Assembly (NCBI GenBank): GCA_035578155.1
Contig: JAPWDM010000020.1
Span: 8,407,269-8,471,268 of the forward strand
Source of the DNA: Brachynemurus nebulosus
Lineage: Eukaryota > Arthropoda > Insecta > Neuroptera > Myrmeleontidae
Direction: 5' to 3'
Length of the DNA stretch: 64,000 bases
Under the pieces are notes generated by a model. It was not told the DNA's origin. It saw nothing but the letters and a program-made list of their open reading frames with translations, and made no database searches. The position numbers and the translations under genes were made by a program. Shown piece after piece: positions 45,605-57,214 of this stretch. Every line of letters starts with the position of its first letter. Position 1 is the stretch's first letter.

Positions 45605-45786
45605 ATTAAATGATCACGTCGCGTTGTGGTCAAATCTTATAAAAGCCACGACGCGAATTTCGCGTTGTGGTCTTTCTGAATTAGCCACAACACGAAATTC
45701 GCGTTGTGGGTGATTTTAAGTGGCCACAACGCGTTGTGGTCGTCTTTTTCGCTTAATGAGCGATTTTGATCTTTGAGCGTAACATA
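45605..45786 (-). repeat. Palindromic CACAACGCG array, copy 2 (inverted)
   Basis: Reverse complement of 42096-42308, ending GATCTTTGAGCGTAACATA. It contains GCCACAACGCGTTGTGG and CGACGCGAATTTCGCGTTG palindromes. Both copies stop at 'tcatttaa' on the inner side. Confidence 0.85.
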
Positions 45787-46073
45787 CCCCGAGTGTCTGT
45801 TTACCAGTATCCTTAATTGCGACATTTATTGCTGACACCATAAGTAGTGTCTAATCAGGGGCTGTGTGAACACGTTGTGTTAAAGAGTCTCTTGTGGTTA
45901 ATAAATTTTCAAACAGGTTCGACACGTTTCCATACACTCACAGAAGAGAGATTGACTTATGGCGATCGAGTAGTAACTGCTTCGTTCTTAAAATTTTTTT
46001 GCGTGTGAATAGTTCGGACACAAAAGCCGTCGTTTATGTACGGACACTATCTAGACACAAAAAACATGCTAGG

Positions 46074-46484
<411 letters not shown>

Positions 46485-46935
46485 GTTATATAACTCCTCC
46501 CTCGCTAGACAAAGGCAACGACCATAAAAGTTTGCCTGTAGGTGATATGGGCGCGTTACTGGGTCTTGATGCTGTAGATGATGCTGGTGGGCTAATTTCT
46601 TTCTTCATTTTCTTTTTCCACATGGAGATGACTGTGCTAGCTCAAGTTCCAATTATGATGATGGCGATTAAGGTGTACGTTGCTGATATGTGACAGATGC
46701 CTTGGGAACGAATAATTTGAATGTTGTCCCTATTTTGTATGTGGTATGTGTGCAGTTTTTTCAGGTTTAGTTGCTTTTCCAGTTTAATTTCGTTAATTTC
46801 GACGTTACGTAAGGGCAGAATCTGAAGTGGTTGTTCTTGAAGTTGATACACTGTGTCGTCATATGTTAAGTTATTGACGGTAACGGAACAATTTTTGAAA
46901 TGTATTAGAATTGTTCCATTTAATACACATTTTTT
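46485..46935 (-). pseudogene. Envelope-like C-terminal remnant of a Gypsy/errantivirus-type retroelement
   Basis: A minus-strand frame with two N-glycosylation sequons (N-G-T, N-C-S) in its first 25 residues, a helical Leu-rich stretch, then a hydrophobic segment H-I-S-A-T-Y-T-L-I-A-I-I-I-I-G-T that would be the membrane anchor. It stops at TGA 46644-46642. After the stop, a basic then Ser/Pro-rich cytoplasmic-tail-like stretch continues in frame to a stop near 46490, followed by the purine tract. Its position just before a purine tract and LTR fits the third gene of insect errantiviruses (family knowledge). Only the tail end is present; no gag or pol is seen. Non-functional. Confidence 0.6.
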
Positions 46936-46979
46936 TAATTAATTTTTTTATTTAGATCTTTTTAGCGTTGTTTAATTAT

Positions 46980-48030
46980 TTAGAAGATGAAATATATATA
47001 GGTACGTATATATATTTCATCTTCTAAATAATTAAATTATCACGAATTTGATATTAAATTTTTTTTTATACTAGCGCTAATATAATAGCTTTCGTTTACA
47101 ACTTCGTCCACTTAGAGTCACTGAAGGTTGATTAAATGATTTCGTACACTTACTATGTCGTCATCGACTTCACATGGGTGAATTCATCGACAAAAACTAG
47201 TTTCCATATAAATTTTCAACCCTTGTCCTACCGCCTTAGGGTATGAAATTTTAAAGATCTGCAGTTGGTACTCGCTTAAGTTACGAAAAAACGCCTGTGC
47301 AGAATTTCACGTTTCTAGACTCAATGGTTTTCTATATAAATTTTCATCCCCTATTTCATATCCTTAAGAAATAAAATTTCAAAAATCCCTTCTTATAGCT
47401 CCTATTTTGACGGCCTATTTTACCCCCTTACGGGATAAATTTGCACAACTCTTTCTTGGTGCTCGCCTACATTATATAAAGAAGTCCTTTATAGAATTTC
47501 ACGTTTCTAAACTCAACGGTTTTCTATATAAATTTTCATCCCTTATTTTAACCCCTTAGGAAGCGAAAGTCTAGAAATCCACTATTGGTGCTTGCCTGCG
47601 TTACTAGAAGAACCTTTGTACAAAATTTTACGTTTCTAAACCCGGTGGTTCCCTATATAAATTTTCATCTCCTAATTTTTCACCTTTAATGGATAAATTT
47701 TTACAAAAATTCTCCCTCTTAATACTCATCTACATTATTAAAGGACCCCTGGGGCCCTATATACCCTTAGGGTATGAATTTCCAAAAATCTTTTCTTAGT
47801 ACTCCCCTACGTTACATAAAGAACTCGTCTAGAAAATTTCACGTTTCTAGACCCAATGGTTTACTATGTAAATTTTACATCCCCTATTTAGGGGATGAAT
47901 TTTGAAATTTCATGTAGCCTATAGCAATCCCCAGATTAAGACGAATCCAGCGATACGTTCTTTACCAAAATCCATCAAGTCGTTTCGGCTGCAGGCTCCG
48001 TCAAAGAAAGTCATAATTACAGGATACATA
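46980..48030 (-). repeat. Repeat with ~115-bp internal units, minus-orientation copy
   Basis: Inverted relative of 43370-44460, with units 'cacgtttctagac-caatggttt' and 'tatataaattttcatcccct' on the plus strand. It includes the mirrored tail at 47070-47170 and a head at 47950-48010 ('aatccatcaagtcgtttcgg'). Near 46985-47035 a local palindrome around 'atatatataggtacgtatat' repeats the 'tttcatcttctaaataatta' phrase. Confidence 0.8.
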
Positions 48031-48044
48031 CAAACTTTCGAAAA

Positions 48045-48645
48045 ACATTACCTAGACTATTGACTATGTACAAAAAAAAAAACAAGGGGAAAAGGAACTA
48101 ATTTGTAACAGGTGTTTTATTGTTTCATATGTTCAGTTGTACCTTAAAGATGATAAATTTTTACGAACGGCGTAAATTTATCGACGCTTACGTTTTTTAA
48201 CTATAACTCAAACTATGCATAAGTCAAAAAACGATTTAAAAAAAGCTCAAATTTTTAAATTTTTTTTTTTTAATTTTTGAGTAGTGCTTTTTTCTGAGTG
48301 AATTTAGGTATAGAGATTAGTTCACAGAAAGAAAGCTGATGTAATTCCCGTCAGAATGATGACCGATAATAATATTTTCGATAAAAACCGGCTGAGATAC
48401 AGTCGTTCAAAATTACCTGCTTTTACAATTTTATTAATTTTTAATTAGAGTATAGTAACTTAAGTTATTTGTAATTTTTACGCGCAAAAATTATTTTTAT
48501 TCAGTACAAAAATTATTTCTGCTTTATCAGAGGTAACGATAGAAGTATTTGTTAAAAATTTTGATATTCATATGATCTTAGGTATAAAAAAAAACTTTAA
48601 TGTTGTACTAATTTATAGTTCTAATTTTTCTTAAAAAATTACATG
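48045..48645 (-). repeat. Shared 3' flank of the PIN/CXC repeat gene
   Basis: Reverse complement of 24660-25350, from 'gactatgtacaaa' to the stop-codon region. It shows that non-coding flank travels with the gene. Confidence 0.75.
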
Positions 48646-49032
48646 TCAGTACCTATTATACATTATTTCTCCCATAATGTTTTCAAATTCAATATCAATA
48701 TCTTCATCAACATCGTTTTGGACATCTTCTTCTGTAATTTCTGGAACATCCGCATTTTCACAATTTAGGCCCATACATTCTTTGCAGAACATGGAGCAGC
48801 TAATTCCTAATTTCCTACAGCCGCAATTTCCGTGACAACCTTTTATACACCCGCAAGCTATTTGCTCCAGTAAAGTCTGCAGTGCAGGAGGTTTTGTTGT
48901 TTTAATTGGCACTAACCCATTTTTAGATTTTTTCCAAACCCACTCAAATGGATTTAAAATATTTCCTTCCCACTTTTGAATTTGGTGATACGTCCTTAAA
49001 CCATGATATTTAGTGGCATCAGTTGGTGGCAA
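48646..49032 (-). pseudogene. CXC-like cysteine-rich C-terminus of the multi-domain gene
   Basis: A 128-residue frame: aromatic/basic start (H-G-L-R-T-Y-H-Q-I-Q-K-W), P-I-K-T-T-K-P-P-A, then C-G-C-I-K-G-C-H-G-N-C-G-C-R-K and C-S-M-F-C-K-E-C-M-G-L-N-C-E-N, followed by an acidic tail (E-E-D-V-Q-N-D-V-D-E-D-I-D-I-E). The spacing resembles CXC (tesmin/TSO1-like) zinc-binding repeats. This piece is intact and is the most repeated part; a truncated copy is at 24.2-24.35 kb. Confidence 0.75.
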
Positions 49033-49231
49033 ATTGGCTAGAGAAAATTTTGTGCTTTTTGATAATTTTTGAAAAAGTTGTAACCGAGAACTACTTAAAC
49101 TGTTGGCCTTAATGCCATAATGAGAAATTACAATTTGTTGAGATGCGGAACTAAATCGCTAGGACTTGCATTATTATTTAAAAATACTTCCAAATATTTT
49201 TCCTACGATAAAGTATTTTTATCGATAAATT

Positions 49232-50144
49232 TCATGAATTTCTTTTTGCCAATATTAAAAAAAGCAGAAGTAGTATGGCCTCCGCTGAATGCACGGATGA
49301 GGCCAAGAAATTTCTGATTTTGTGGAAAATTGAAACTATTGCGATTATATAATATAGCTGCTGTATTTCGATACTAGGTTTTAATAAATATACATCTGTA
49401 ACATTTATACATTTGTACATTTCTATATACATTTGTAATAAATATACATTTGTAACTGTTTTGGTAACATTGATAAAATGATGAGAAGATCGATATCCTG
49501 GGCAACTATAACTACATTTTTCAAATGATGAGCCTTTTCTTTAGCAGTATTTACAATTAGTATATCTGCATGTTCCCCTGCTTGTATAACGTCAATATTT
49601 GCACTGAAAAATTTTTTATCAATCAAATATGTAATGAGGTTTTTTTATTATTTTCATTCGCTAAAAATTTATCAGGTTTGGATAGTGGCTTTGAGTCATT
49701 TTTAATCTATATTCCGGGGCTAACTTGCTTGGTCCGGCGGAATCTTTCTGCAGTTTTTGTGGCTACATTATTAACCTCACTAGCGCTAGGATAACCATCA
49801 AAAACAACAGTGCAATTCATATAATTATGTATTAAATAATTTATAAATTTTGCACTGATTTCGTCAAATGTTTCATTAGTATTCCAAACTACTTTATGAA
49901 GTAAATATCCACCAACGATTATATAATATATGTTGTTGCGAAAATCATCTTCAACAGGTGTGAAAAATTCATAAAGATCAGATTTTTTATTTTTGCGCAT
50001 ATTTAAGCCGTCAAATAATGACGACGGATATGGAGATAACTCATAATTAAAATAATCTTCAAATTCTGCATTACTGGACTTAAACAAAAGCATTCTTCGA
50101 AAAAGCGTGTCCGAATCAACTACCACGATGTTGTCTTCGCCCAC
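49232..50144 (-). pseudogene. PIN/FEN-like nuclease region of the multi-domain gene
   Basis: Pieces 50144-49707 (D-N-I-V-V-V-D-S-D-T-L-F-R-R-M-L near the start; C-T-V-V-F-D-G-Y-P-S near the end, then R-F-R-R-T-K) and 49626-49423 (I-D-V-I-Q-A-G-E-H-A-D and V-V-I-V-A-Q-D-I-D-L-L-I-I-L). Acidic residues at the ends of predicted strands (F-D-G, E-H-A-D, Q-D-I-D) fit a PIN/XPG-type metal-binding nuclease fold. The two pieces are out of frame with each other, and a further Thr/Phe-rich stretch is lost downstream. Nuclease activity is inferred from the pattern only. Confidence 0.6.
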
Positions 50145-50349
50145 CTTAATTTTTGAAAATGCAATTTTTTTTCAATTTAATTTGATCAAATGTTCCTTTC
50201 ATTACTTTGTGAAGAAGAACAAACCCATTTGTTTGTGCTTGATAGCAATTAATTTCTGAACCAGCTATTACTCCAGTACTTAACGATACGAAATCATCTA
50301 ATTTTAAAAATGGGTGATGACTTTTTAACCATTCTAGTAAAGTTACAAC

Positions 50350-50775
50350 TAGTGATGAGCAAAATTAGTCTTGCTCTTGCAGTCTTGTCTTGGTCTTGCA
50401 TTTTTTACAAGACCAAGACCAAGACCAAGACTGCATTTTGCAAGACCAAGACCAAGACCAAGACTATAAGTATGGCTGCAAGACCAGTACCAAGACTCAA
50501 GTGAGCAAGACCAAGACTATAGTAAGAAAAAAGCAAGACTCTTGCTAAATTATTTAAATAGTTTAAAAGTATAATTAATACCGTAAAGAGAGAAAATTCT
50601 GATTTTAGAAGAAAAAAATTTGCTAATAAAAAAATGCAAGAAAGTGCAAGATTCTTTAGCAATACCAAGACCAAGACCAAGACTGCATTTTGCAAGACCA
50701 AGACTCAAACTGCTCTGGCAAGACCAAGACCAAGACTGCAAGTCTTGGTCTTGGTCTTGTATTTGCTCATCACTA
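50350..50775. mobile_element. hAT-type MITE with CAAGAC hexamer repeats, inserted in the multi-domain gene
   Basis: Terminal repeats TAGTGATGAGCAAA and TTTGCTCATCACTA; exact 8-bp duplication GTTACAAC at 50342-50349 and 50776-50783. The interior is built from CAAGAC/CAAGACCAA repeats on one strand and GTCTTG repeats near both ends, so the two ends fold back. The host frame reads K-D-V-V before and T-L-L-E-W-L-K-S-H after the insert, confirming the site. Open frames of Leu-Val or Lys-Thr repeats inside are artefacts. Confidence 0.95.
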
Positions 50776-51271
50776 GTTACAACGTCCTTCTCATCCTTCC
50801 GAGTTCGCGAATTACCAGCATCTCTATGTTGATGCGATTTTCCATCCATCTTCAAGCCTTCACTTGAATGAATGTTTCTCATAAATGTTTGTTCGATTGT
50901 CATATCAGACCAAGTACCGGAATAGAACTTGTTAGTCCTTCGTATGGTAAAATATCCTTTATTAGTATATAGATTATAATTATGATTACTCAATTTATGC
51001 ATATCTTGAAGATACAGATAAGAAAATTTGGCATAGTTGAAACGTCCGGATGTTCACCACATCACCACATTTTTCAGCATGTATGAACTGAAGTGATAGA
51101 GAAACCATTTCAAAACACTGAATAAATAATTTTGCTGTTGGACCATTCTCTTTTAAATCTTCCACATTTTTATTGAATTTCAGTTGAAAAAAGATAAGTT
51201 TGCCATCTGTAAGGTCTCTTTCAGTAACATTTTCAAGTAGGCATAAGTCATTTAATATTTGTTGTTCTTCA

Positions 51272-51718
51272 TTAGACAATTCCAAACCTTTCAAAATAAT
51301 TATACCTAAAGCAAGGTGTATTAACGAGTGACATCGTATTGCTCAAGCATAAGCTTTCCCACAACATTTTTTCAACTGACCCTGGGGCATAAATAAGGTT
51401 ACATATATCTTCGAGACCACTACCAGCCATTATATATCCAATGCAACCAAGAAATGACATAGCTAGGTGAAAACCCCCAAGTTTGATAATAACTTTTTTT
51501 ACATTTAAAACTTCGCTGCAGGAAGCAACAATTTCCCTTGCTTTGATGTATAATGGCAAGTCAAAAGTGATGATACAAAAATCTTGTTTCGACGCTTTCG
51601 ATGCGTCAGCTGCCATTTTCAAAGATGTATAAATCGTGTCATAATCGCTTGGAATAGCATCAATAATTGGTAGGTAAATGATTTGTGAAACATCAAATGC
51701 CTTATTTTTAGTAAACAT
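51272..51718 (-). pseudogene. Conserved core of the multi-domain gene
   Basis: A 148-residue frame with F-C-I-I-T-F-D-L-P-L-Y-I-K-A-R-E-I-V and G-G-F-H-L-A-M-S-F-L-G-C-I-G-Y-I-M-A-G-S. The strand-D-x-P-L-Y and G-G-F-H-L blocks are the most recognisable signature of this repeat protein family and may form an RNase-H-like fold, but I cannot confirm that. An intron with AG acceptor ('ttattttcag') precedes it. The next piece continues in a different frame. Confidence 0.65.
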
Positions 51719-53027
51719 CTCATAATAACCATTACTTCCTGAAAATAATATTTAAATTTATAAATGATATTTGAATAACTAAATTAAACAAACCTGGTGT
51801 CTTTTCAGAGTATTTCCATTTCTTATAAAACCACATGCAATGAATAGGATCTACTTCAAATTTATTTGTGAATGATGGGTTAAAATCTCGTAAATCTTCA
51901 ACAATAATGGAAGCTAAACCAGGTTTGACTTTATTAAAAGTTATTACATCAGCACGCCCATACTTTACAACTTCAATAATTTTTGGTATTTCTTTGAGCC
52001 TAGAAATAGAATTCGTAAATAAGTTTTCACTTGTGGGTGTAATGCATTGAATTCCTGCCATTGCGTGAAGAGTATTATTTCCAGTTACTGTGAAAGTTTG
52101 GTGATCGACGTTGCCAAATACAAACTGAACAAAACCTGGTTAAAAATTCTGTAAATGTGGATATAAAACGCTGGAAATTTCAAACAATCTAGTTCTTTAT
52201 AAGAAGCTGCAAAACCTAGGGCTGATAACATATCTAAAAGGCTACTGGAACCAAATCTTTTCAACAAAAAAGAACTCAGCCCAGTTAAAATTGACGATAT
52301 GGAAAACCGAGGTCTAGTAGCAGAAATAATTGCATGCGAAATCGCAGTAATTATCGCTCTCCATTTTTTTATATCTCCACGCTTGTTTTTTAAAATTACA
52401 GTTTCAAGTAAAGCCTGTAATGTATCTGGAACGTCGTCGTCAGCATTACAGAGAAATTACATTGGGGATGGATATCCTTCACAGAAATAAACTTTTGAAC
52501 GAATATCTTCTACGATGATTTTACCTGCAGATTTAACCAATCTTAATCGCTTTTTTTTTCATTTTTTTTTCTCCTTTTTTCATACCACGCATTGTACAAG
52601 ACTTCGTGCCCCGTGTCTTTAAAGATATAATTGGAGAATGGTTTTTTAACTTCGTAATTATTATGTCTTCTTGATATTTTTCTTTTAATTTATGTAAAAT
52701 CCATTTCTGAGTTGGCCTGTTCTCTGTATAATCAGCTAAAATCTCATCTAAAGAAGACTGGTATTCTTCTTTGTGTATATTTGGGAAATTACTTATATAT
52801 AATTAATTACTTTCGTAGTATTAGCACTTTCAATTCTTCCAGATTGTCTTATATCATTTGGGAGTTGTAATTTTCGGAAACAACTGACATGATACTTAGC
52901 TTGAAGAGAAGCAATGTTTCTGATATTTTCAATTCGTTTCAATAACTCCATATCGTTTTTTTCCTGTGCCAAACCAGTAATAGTTTCGTGTATTTCTGAA
53001 CCTTGAATTACGCGAACATCACCTTAA

Positions 53028-55195
53028 ATACATATTTATTTATTTTACGCTGCTTAATTTATTGAACAAATAAACTACTATAAACTACACTATAAAGTAT
53101 AATATCTACCCTATTTCTAAAGTAATATAATTACATACGTTCATAACTACGATAAACAATACGTTCATAACAACGATACGTTTAAATTTACAAAAGTCCA
53201 ACATTATCTGCCGTTTGTCTTTTTTTATTAATAAAACAAAAGAGATATTAGTATAATAAAGGGATATAACGTTAATTTTTTTTTATTACTTTGTCTAAAG
53301 TGGGTATACAATATATATTAAACTCAAATAAATTGGCTCAGTAATTTCGGCAAAAAAGATTTTTTTTTTTGTCTGTTTGTGTATTCATAAACTATTAGCC
53401 TCGAAGGGTTGAAATGTATCTGGGGCTAAGAAGTATTATTTCCTATAAAAACAATCAATTTTGCGTCAAGGGCCGTTTTCCCTATCTTACCCGGCTTCGT
53501 TTTTTGTAGCAATGTTAGTATAATTAAATATTATTAACTAAAAATAAATAAAATATTAAATTTTGGCTTCATCAAAGTAAACCACCTTTTTTCTTGTTGA
53601 CTTGTTCAAAAATTTTGAGCCACCGTTTAGAAGTTTATCAAAATATTCTTTGTCCAAATTTTCCATTCGTCTTTTAGAATGTCCAGGGCTGTGCTGCACT
53701 AGATCGAGAACGATTTTGCACCAGTTATGCAGTTACCTCAAGAGAACAGTTGTCTGTTGTGCCATTAACGAGATGGTAATAAAACACGTGCATTGATGAA
53801 TACGAGAAACTACCGACAAAAGATGTGAAAGCTTTTATAATTTTTAGTTGTTATTAATTGTGATATGAACTATATTATTTATACTATATACTATTATTTA
53901 TACTATATACTATACTATATAATGTTATTAAAATAACAAACTAATTTATTAAAATGTCTCAAAAATAAATTTTGTAATCTGGAAAAATATGTTGAAAATT
54001 ATATATGCACGGTAGTGTATATATAATTTCGAACTTTATCAAAACTGATATTTAATAAATTTGTCCGTAGGCGCCACGAAAATCACAAAATTCAAACAAA
54101 GATTTCATCACCAAACATATACGTAAATATCATTTGTGATATAAAAGGCACGTCTAGTATGTATCAAAGTCTTATTAATGTTTGAAAGAATACGGAAATA
54201 AATAAATTTATTTGTTCTATAAAACACAAGAAACCAGAAAAAGTTGAGTTAATTTTTTTTCATTTTTGTACACTTTATTTTATATTATTAAACTTTTTTT
54301 TAGAAATTCGGTAAATAGGGTGGCTTTTTAGATACAACAATACCAAAAAAGTGAATGTAAATTTTCAGGAAAATTGGAATCCACCTCGATTTTCAATTAT
54401 ACCATAAAAATCTTTACCATATTAAATTCAAAGAACTAGCAATTTAATGTTTATTGTTGTCGCTGTTCTACAAACTTTAGATCATGATTTTTCGAGTAAC
54501 ATTTCTAATACTTATCTAATTAGCCTCTATAACTTATATCACTTATGATTTTGTTTTATTCCCTGCCAAACGACTTTTTGGGTTATCGTTTGGGTTTTTA
54601 CTAGAAAGTCCAGTTTTTGATTTCTTTGAAAGCTTTCCCAAATGATGCAGTTTTTGAAGCACATTGTACCACAAGCACATTGTATTACTAGCAAATTTTA
54701 AACATTTCAAACTTAATGATATTTAACACGCGAAATATAATAAAAATATATACTTCTGCAATCTGTAAACGGAGTGAAATAGGAATCCCTATTTTATTTT
54801 CACAAATATTGCATTTAAAGGTACGGAATCACGTTTCCGTGTTACAGCAAAGCTTTCTACCGTTTAAATAATTTATTTTGTTTGTCTCGTCGACGCTATG
54901 AAATGTGCACTTTTAGCGGGCTGCAGGATATAACAAACACAGATATGTCTTCTTCAAACATATTTCTTCACTTTTAAAATAAGGTAGTATGCTCTGTGCT
55001 GATTTGAATGTATACTTTGGACTATGTTACAGAACACAAAATTATAATATTTCGAACTTCGAAAATAAATGCATTATTTGTGAGTCGTTTACTATTCTAT
55101 GGTTTCTTTTTAGTGTTCCAAACCAAAATTATGTTCGTCCGTTTATCATAGATGAATTTTTCTGAAATTATTTGACATGAAAATTTGAAATTTAA
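53028..55195. other. AT-rich stretch, one possible further exon
   Basis: On the minus strand 53710-53565 reads W-C-K-I-V-L-D-L-V-Q-H-S-P-G-H-S-K-R-R to V-V-Y-F-D-E-A-K, an open, reasonable-looking stretch that may belong to a transposon. I cannot attach it to a family. The rest shows no signal. Confidence 0.35.
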
Positions 55196-55831
55196 CCCTA
55201 GAACGACAAACCGGGATAGATATCTACTCCAGGTAAACTTTAAACTACGTTTTTAAATTAGTGAGGCACATTATCGACTGGACACCTAAACCATAATTTA
55301 GTTCAAAATTTTAACAGTAGGGTGAGGTCGGGAAACCCTTCAGTTTCTTGTCTACTGTGACGGAGTGAAGATGTGAAGCTAATGTGGGGTTGATATCTAC
55401 CCCGGTTTGTAGTTTGCGTCAGTGTTTTGTGTAGGTGTTATTTTCATTTTTTTTTTTTTTGCCAAAATAATTTTAATTCACTTATTATATAATAACCTAA
55501 TTTTGCAATAAAGCAGTAGATATATAATTTTCGGTGATGATTTTCATATTTTAAGTACCCATACACTGAGAATAGGAAAAAAATTAATACACGTTGCTTT
55601 CTTATAGCCGATGATGACGACCTGCGAGAATCATAGAATACTATATTGCAGCGATTGTAGCGAAATATATTGCAGCGAAAACATCATGATGCCATTTTTT
55701 TCTTAAAATCTTTTGTGTTTTCTTTAAAATGCCGTCTAAGAATTTGAAAATTGGTTCATTAGAAAAATAGTTATCAATTTTTGTTTATTAAATGACCGTT
55801 TGACCGTTTTTGAACACTTTGAGCTATCGTG

Positions 55832-57002
55832 ACTTGGGGTAAGATTGGCCCTTAAGGATAAGATTGGACCAAGTCTTGGAAAAAGAGAGTTTGGTTTACT
55901 ATTAGTTAGCAAATACAGCTATCAACTTGGTTCTTGTGGTAAATGACAGGTAGCAGCACTGACTATACTCGAATGCTAAGATTGATTTAATTCCATCTTT
56001 TGCCACTGCTCAGTGCTGCTCCAACTTCACCGTTACTTCTTCTGAATGTTTTGATGCAAACCAACTTTTGCTTACACATCCAGAACTACTTAAGATTTTT
56101 GATTGGTAAGTGTATAACAGCTTTCATTTAATATATATTCAAAATATCTTAAGTTTGTTTTTTCTGATACTTACCTTGTTTATTTGTAAAATGTGATTTT
56201 GTAAGTTGGGGTAACTTTGGCCCAAGTATTGGGGCAAGATTGGCCCACCCTGTTTTTTTTTTAAATTTCCATTAAAACAACATTATATTATGCAATAAGT
56301 GCGGGAAATTGTCGATTGCCCACGAGAGCGAAGTTAAGCGCACGTCGTAGTGAGTGCGCTCATTGGCTCAAGTAGGCAATCAACAATCCTGCACGAGTTG
56401 CATATACTATTTTTTATTACGAACTTCACATACTTTTTTCCATTATTATTACTATTTTTTTTATTCCTTTTTAAAATAATATTATTGAGTGTTTGTCTTT
56501 TTTTTTGAATTTAAAAAAGTTTAAATTATTTTGTTAGTGGTTTCTATAGAAATAATTATAAAATATTTATTAAATGAAAAATCAGGACTTAAATGAAAAA
56601 AAATTACAAAATTACCGCCCTTAAAATTAGCCGCTCCGGGCAAATGTCCGGGTGGCCTGCTCTTGGAGCGGGCCCTATCCCTAGCATATTATACACTCTC
56701 TACTTACGTACAACCACAATTAAAAATGTCGAACATTGTCCCAAATAATATTTGGCATTAATTACTATGACATTTTGTATTTGGGACAATGTTACCCCAA
56801 ATAAAGGCAAGATGGTCCCAAATTTTCAGAACATCTTAAAATAGAAATTAAATAAGTTCTGAGCTCTAATAACTAGTCAATGTATACTTTGAAATATGCA
56901 GAGTTCAATAGCTAATAGTAAGAGGAAGTTACCTAAGTATATGAGAAATATAAGGCAGTTTACGTAAAAAAACGCAAAACATGGGCCAATCTTACCCCAA
57001 GT
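55832..57002. mobile_element. DNA transposon remnant nested in the piggyBac-like element
   Basis: ACTTGGGGTAAGATTGGCCC at the left is mirrored by GGGCCAATCTTACCCCAAGT at the right, a perfect 20-bp inverted repeat. Variants ('gttggggtaactttggccca', 'tttgggacaatgttacccca') recur inside as subterminal repeats. No coding. The class is uncertain. Confidence 0.85.
56291..56402. repeat. 112-bp GC-rich foldback inside the nested element
   Basis: TGCAATAAGTGCGGGAAATT and its near reverse complement at 56375-56402 bracket a GC-rich loop ('gcgcacgtcgtagtgagtgc'). A third level of nesting. Confidence 0.75.
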
Positions 57003-57214
57003 TATGGTATTTAAATCGATTTTTCACCTACTAAGCTTTAATTAAATTGAATTTGCTCTTCACCATTCTCTTCAGCATGAAAAAACGAAAAAATTCATGT
57101 ATTAATAAGTGAAATTACTTCTGTCAGAACGATTTTACGACCAAAAATCCCGATAAATACATACTCGGTTTGTAGTTTAACAGTACAAAAATACGTTTGT
57201 CGTTCTAAGGTTAA

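Larger units (their letters stand above)
48646..53027 (-). pseudogene. Decayed multi-domain repeat gene with PIN/FEN-like nuclease region and CXC-like cysteine end
   Basis: It reads leftward in at least eight pieces separated by frameshifts, one or more introns and a MITE. Order: N-terminal piece with Y-H-V-S-C-F-R-K-L (53027-52798); basic/serine region ending with R-F-G-S-S-S-L-L-D-M-L-S-A-L-G-F (52490-52190); H-A-M-A-G-I-Q-C-I-T-P (52064 down); intron about 51793-51737; the conserved core (51718-51300); W-S-D-M-T-I-E-Q-T-F-M-R (50910); MITE; nuclease-like pieces (50144-49232); cysteine-rich end (49032-48646). From memory, the architecture matches a large uncharacterised protein family found in high copy in cnidarian, mollusc and arthropod genomes, so I treat it as a mobile-element protein. 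The copy at 24 kb supports mobility. The ancestral protein was likely above 1,000 residues. Confidence 0.75.
55196..57210. mobile_element. piggyBac-like non-autonomous element
   Basis: The left end CCCTAGAACGACAAAC and the right end GTTTGTCGTTCTAAGG are inverted repeats, each bounded by TTAA (55192-55195, 57211-57214). CCCTAGAA next to TTAA is the piggyBac signature. Interior motifs 'ggtagatatctacc-cggttt' near both ends are subterminal repeats. No transposase frame; it carries a nested element (55832-57002). Confidence 0.9.

Noticed and set aside
50310..50867. Several frames of Lys-Thr, Arg-Pro or Val-Leu repeats
   Set aside because: Produced by CAAGAC hexamers in the hAT MITE.
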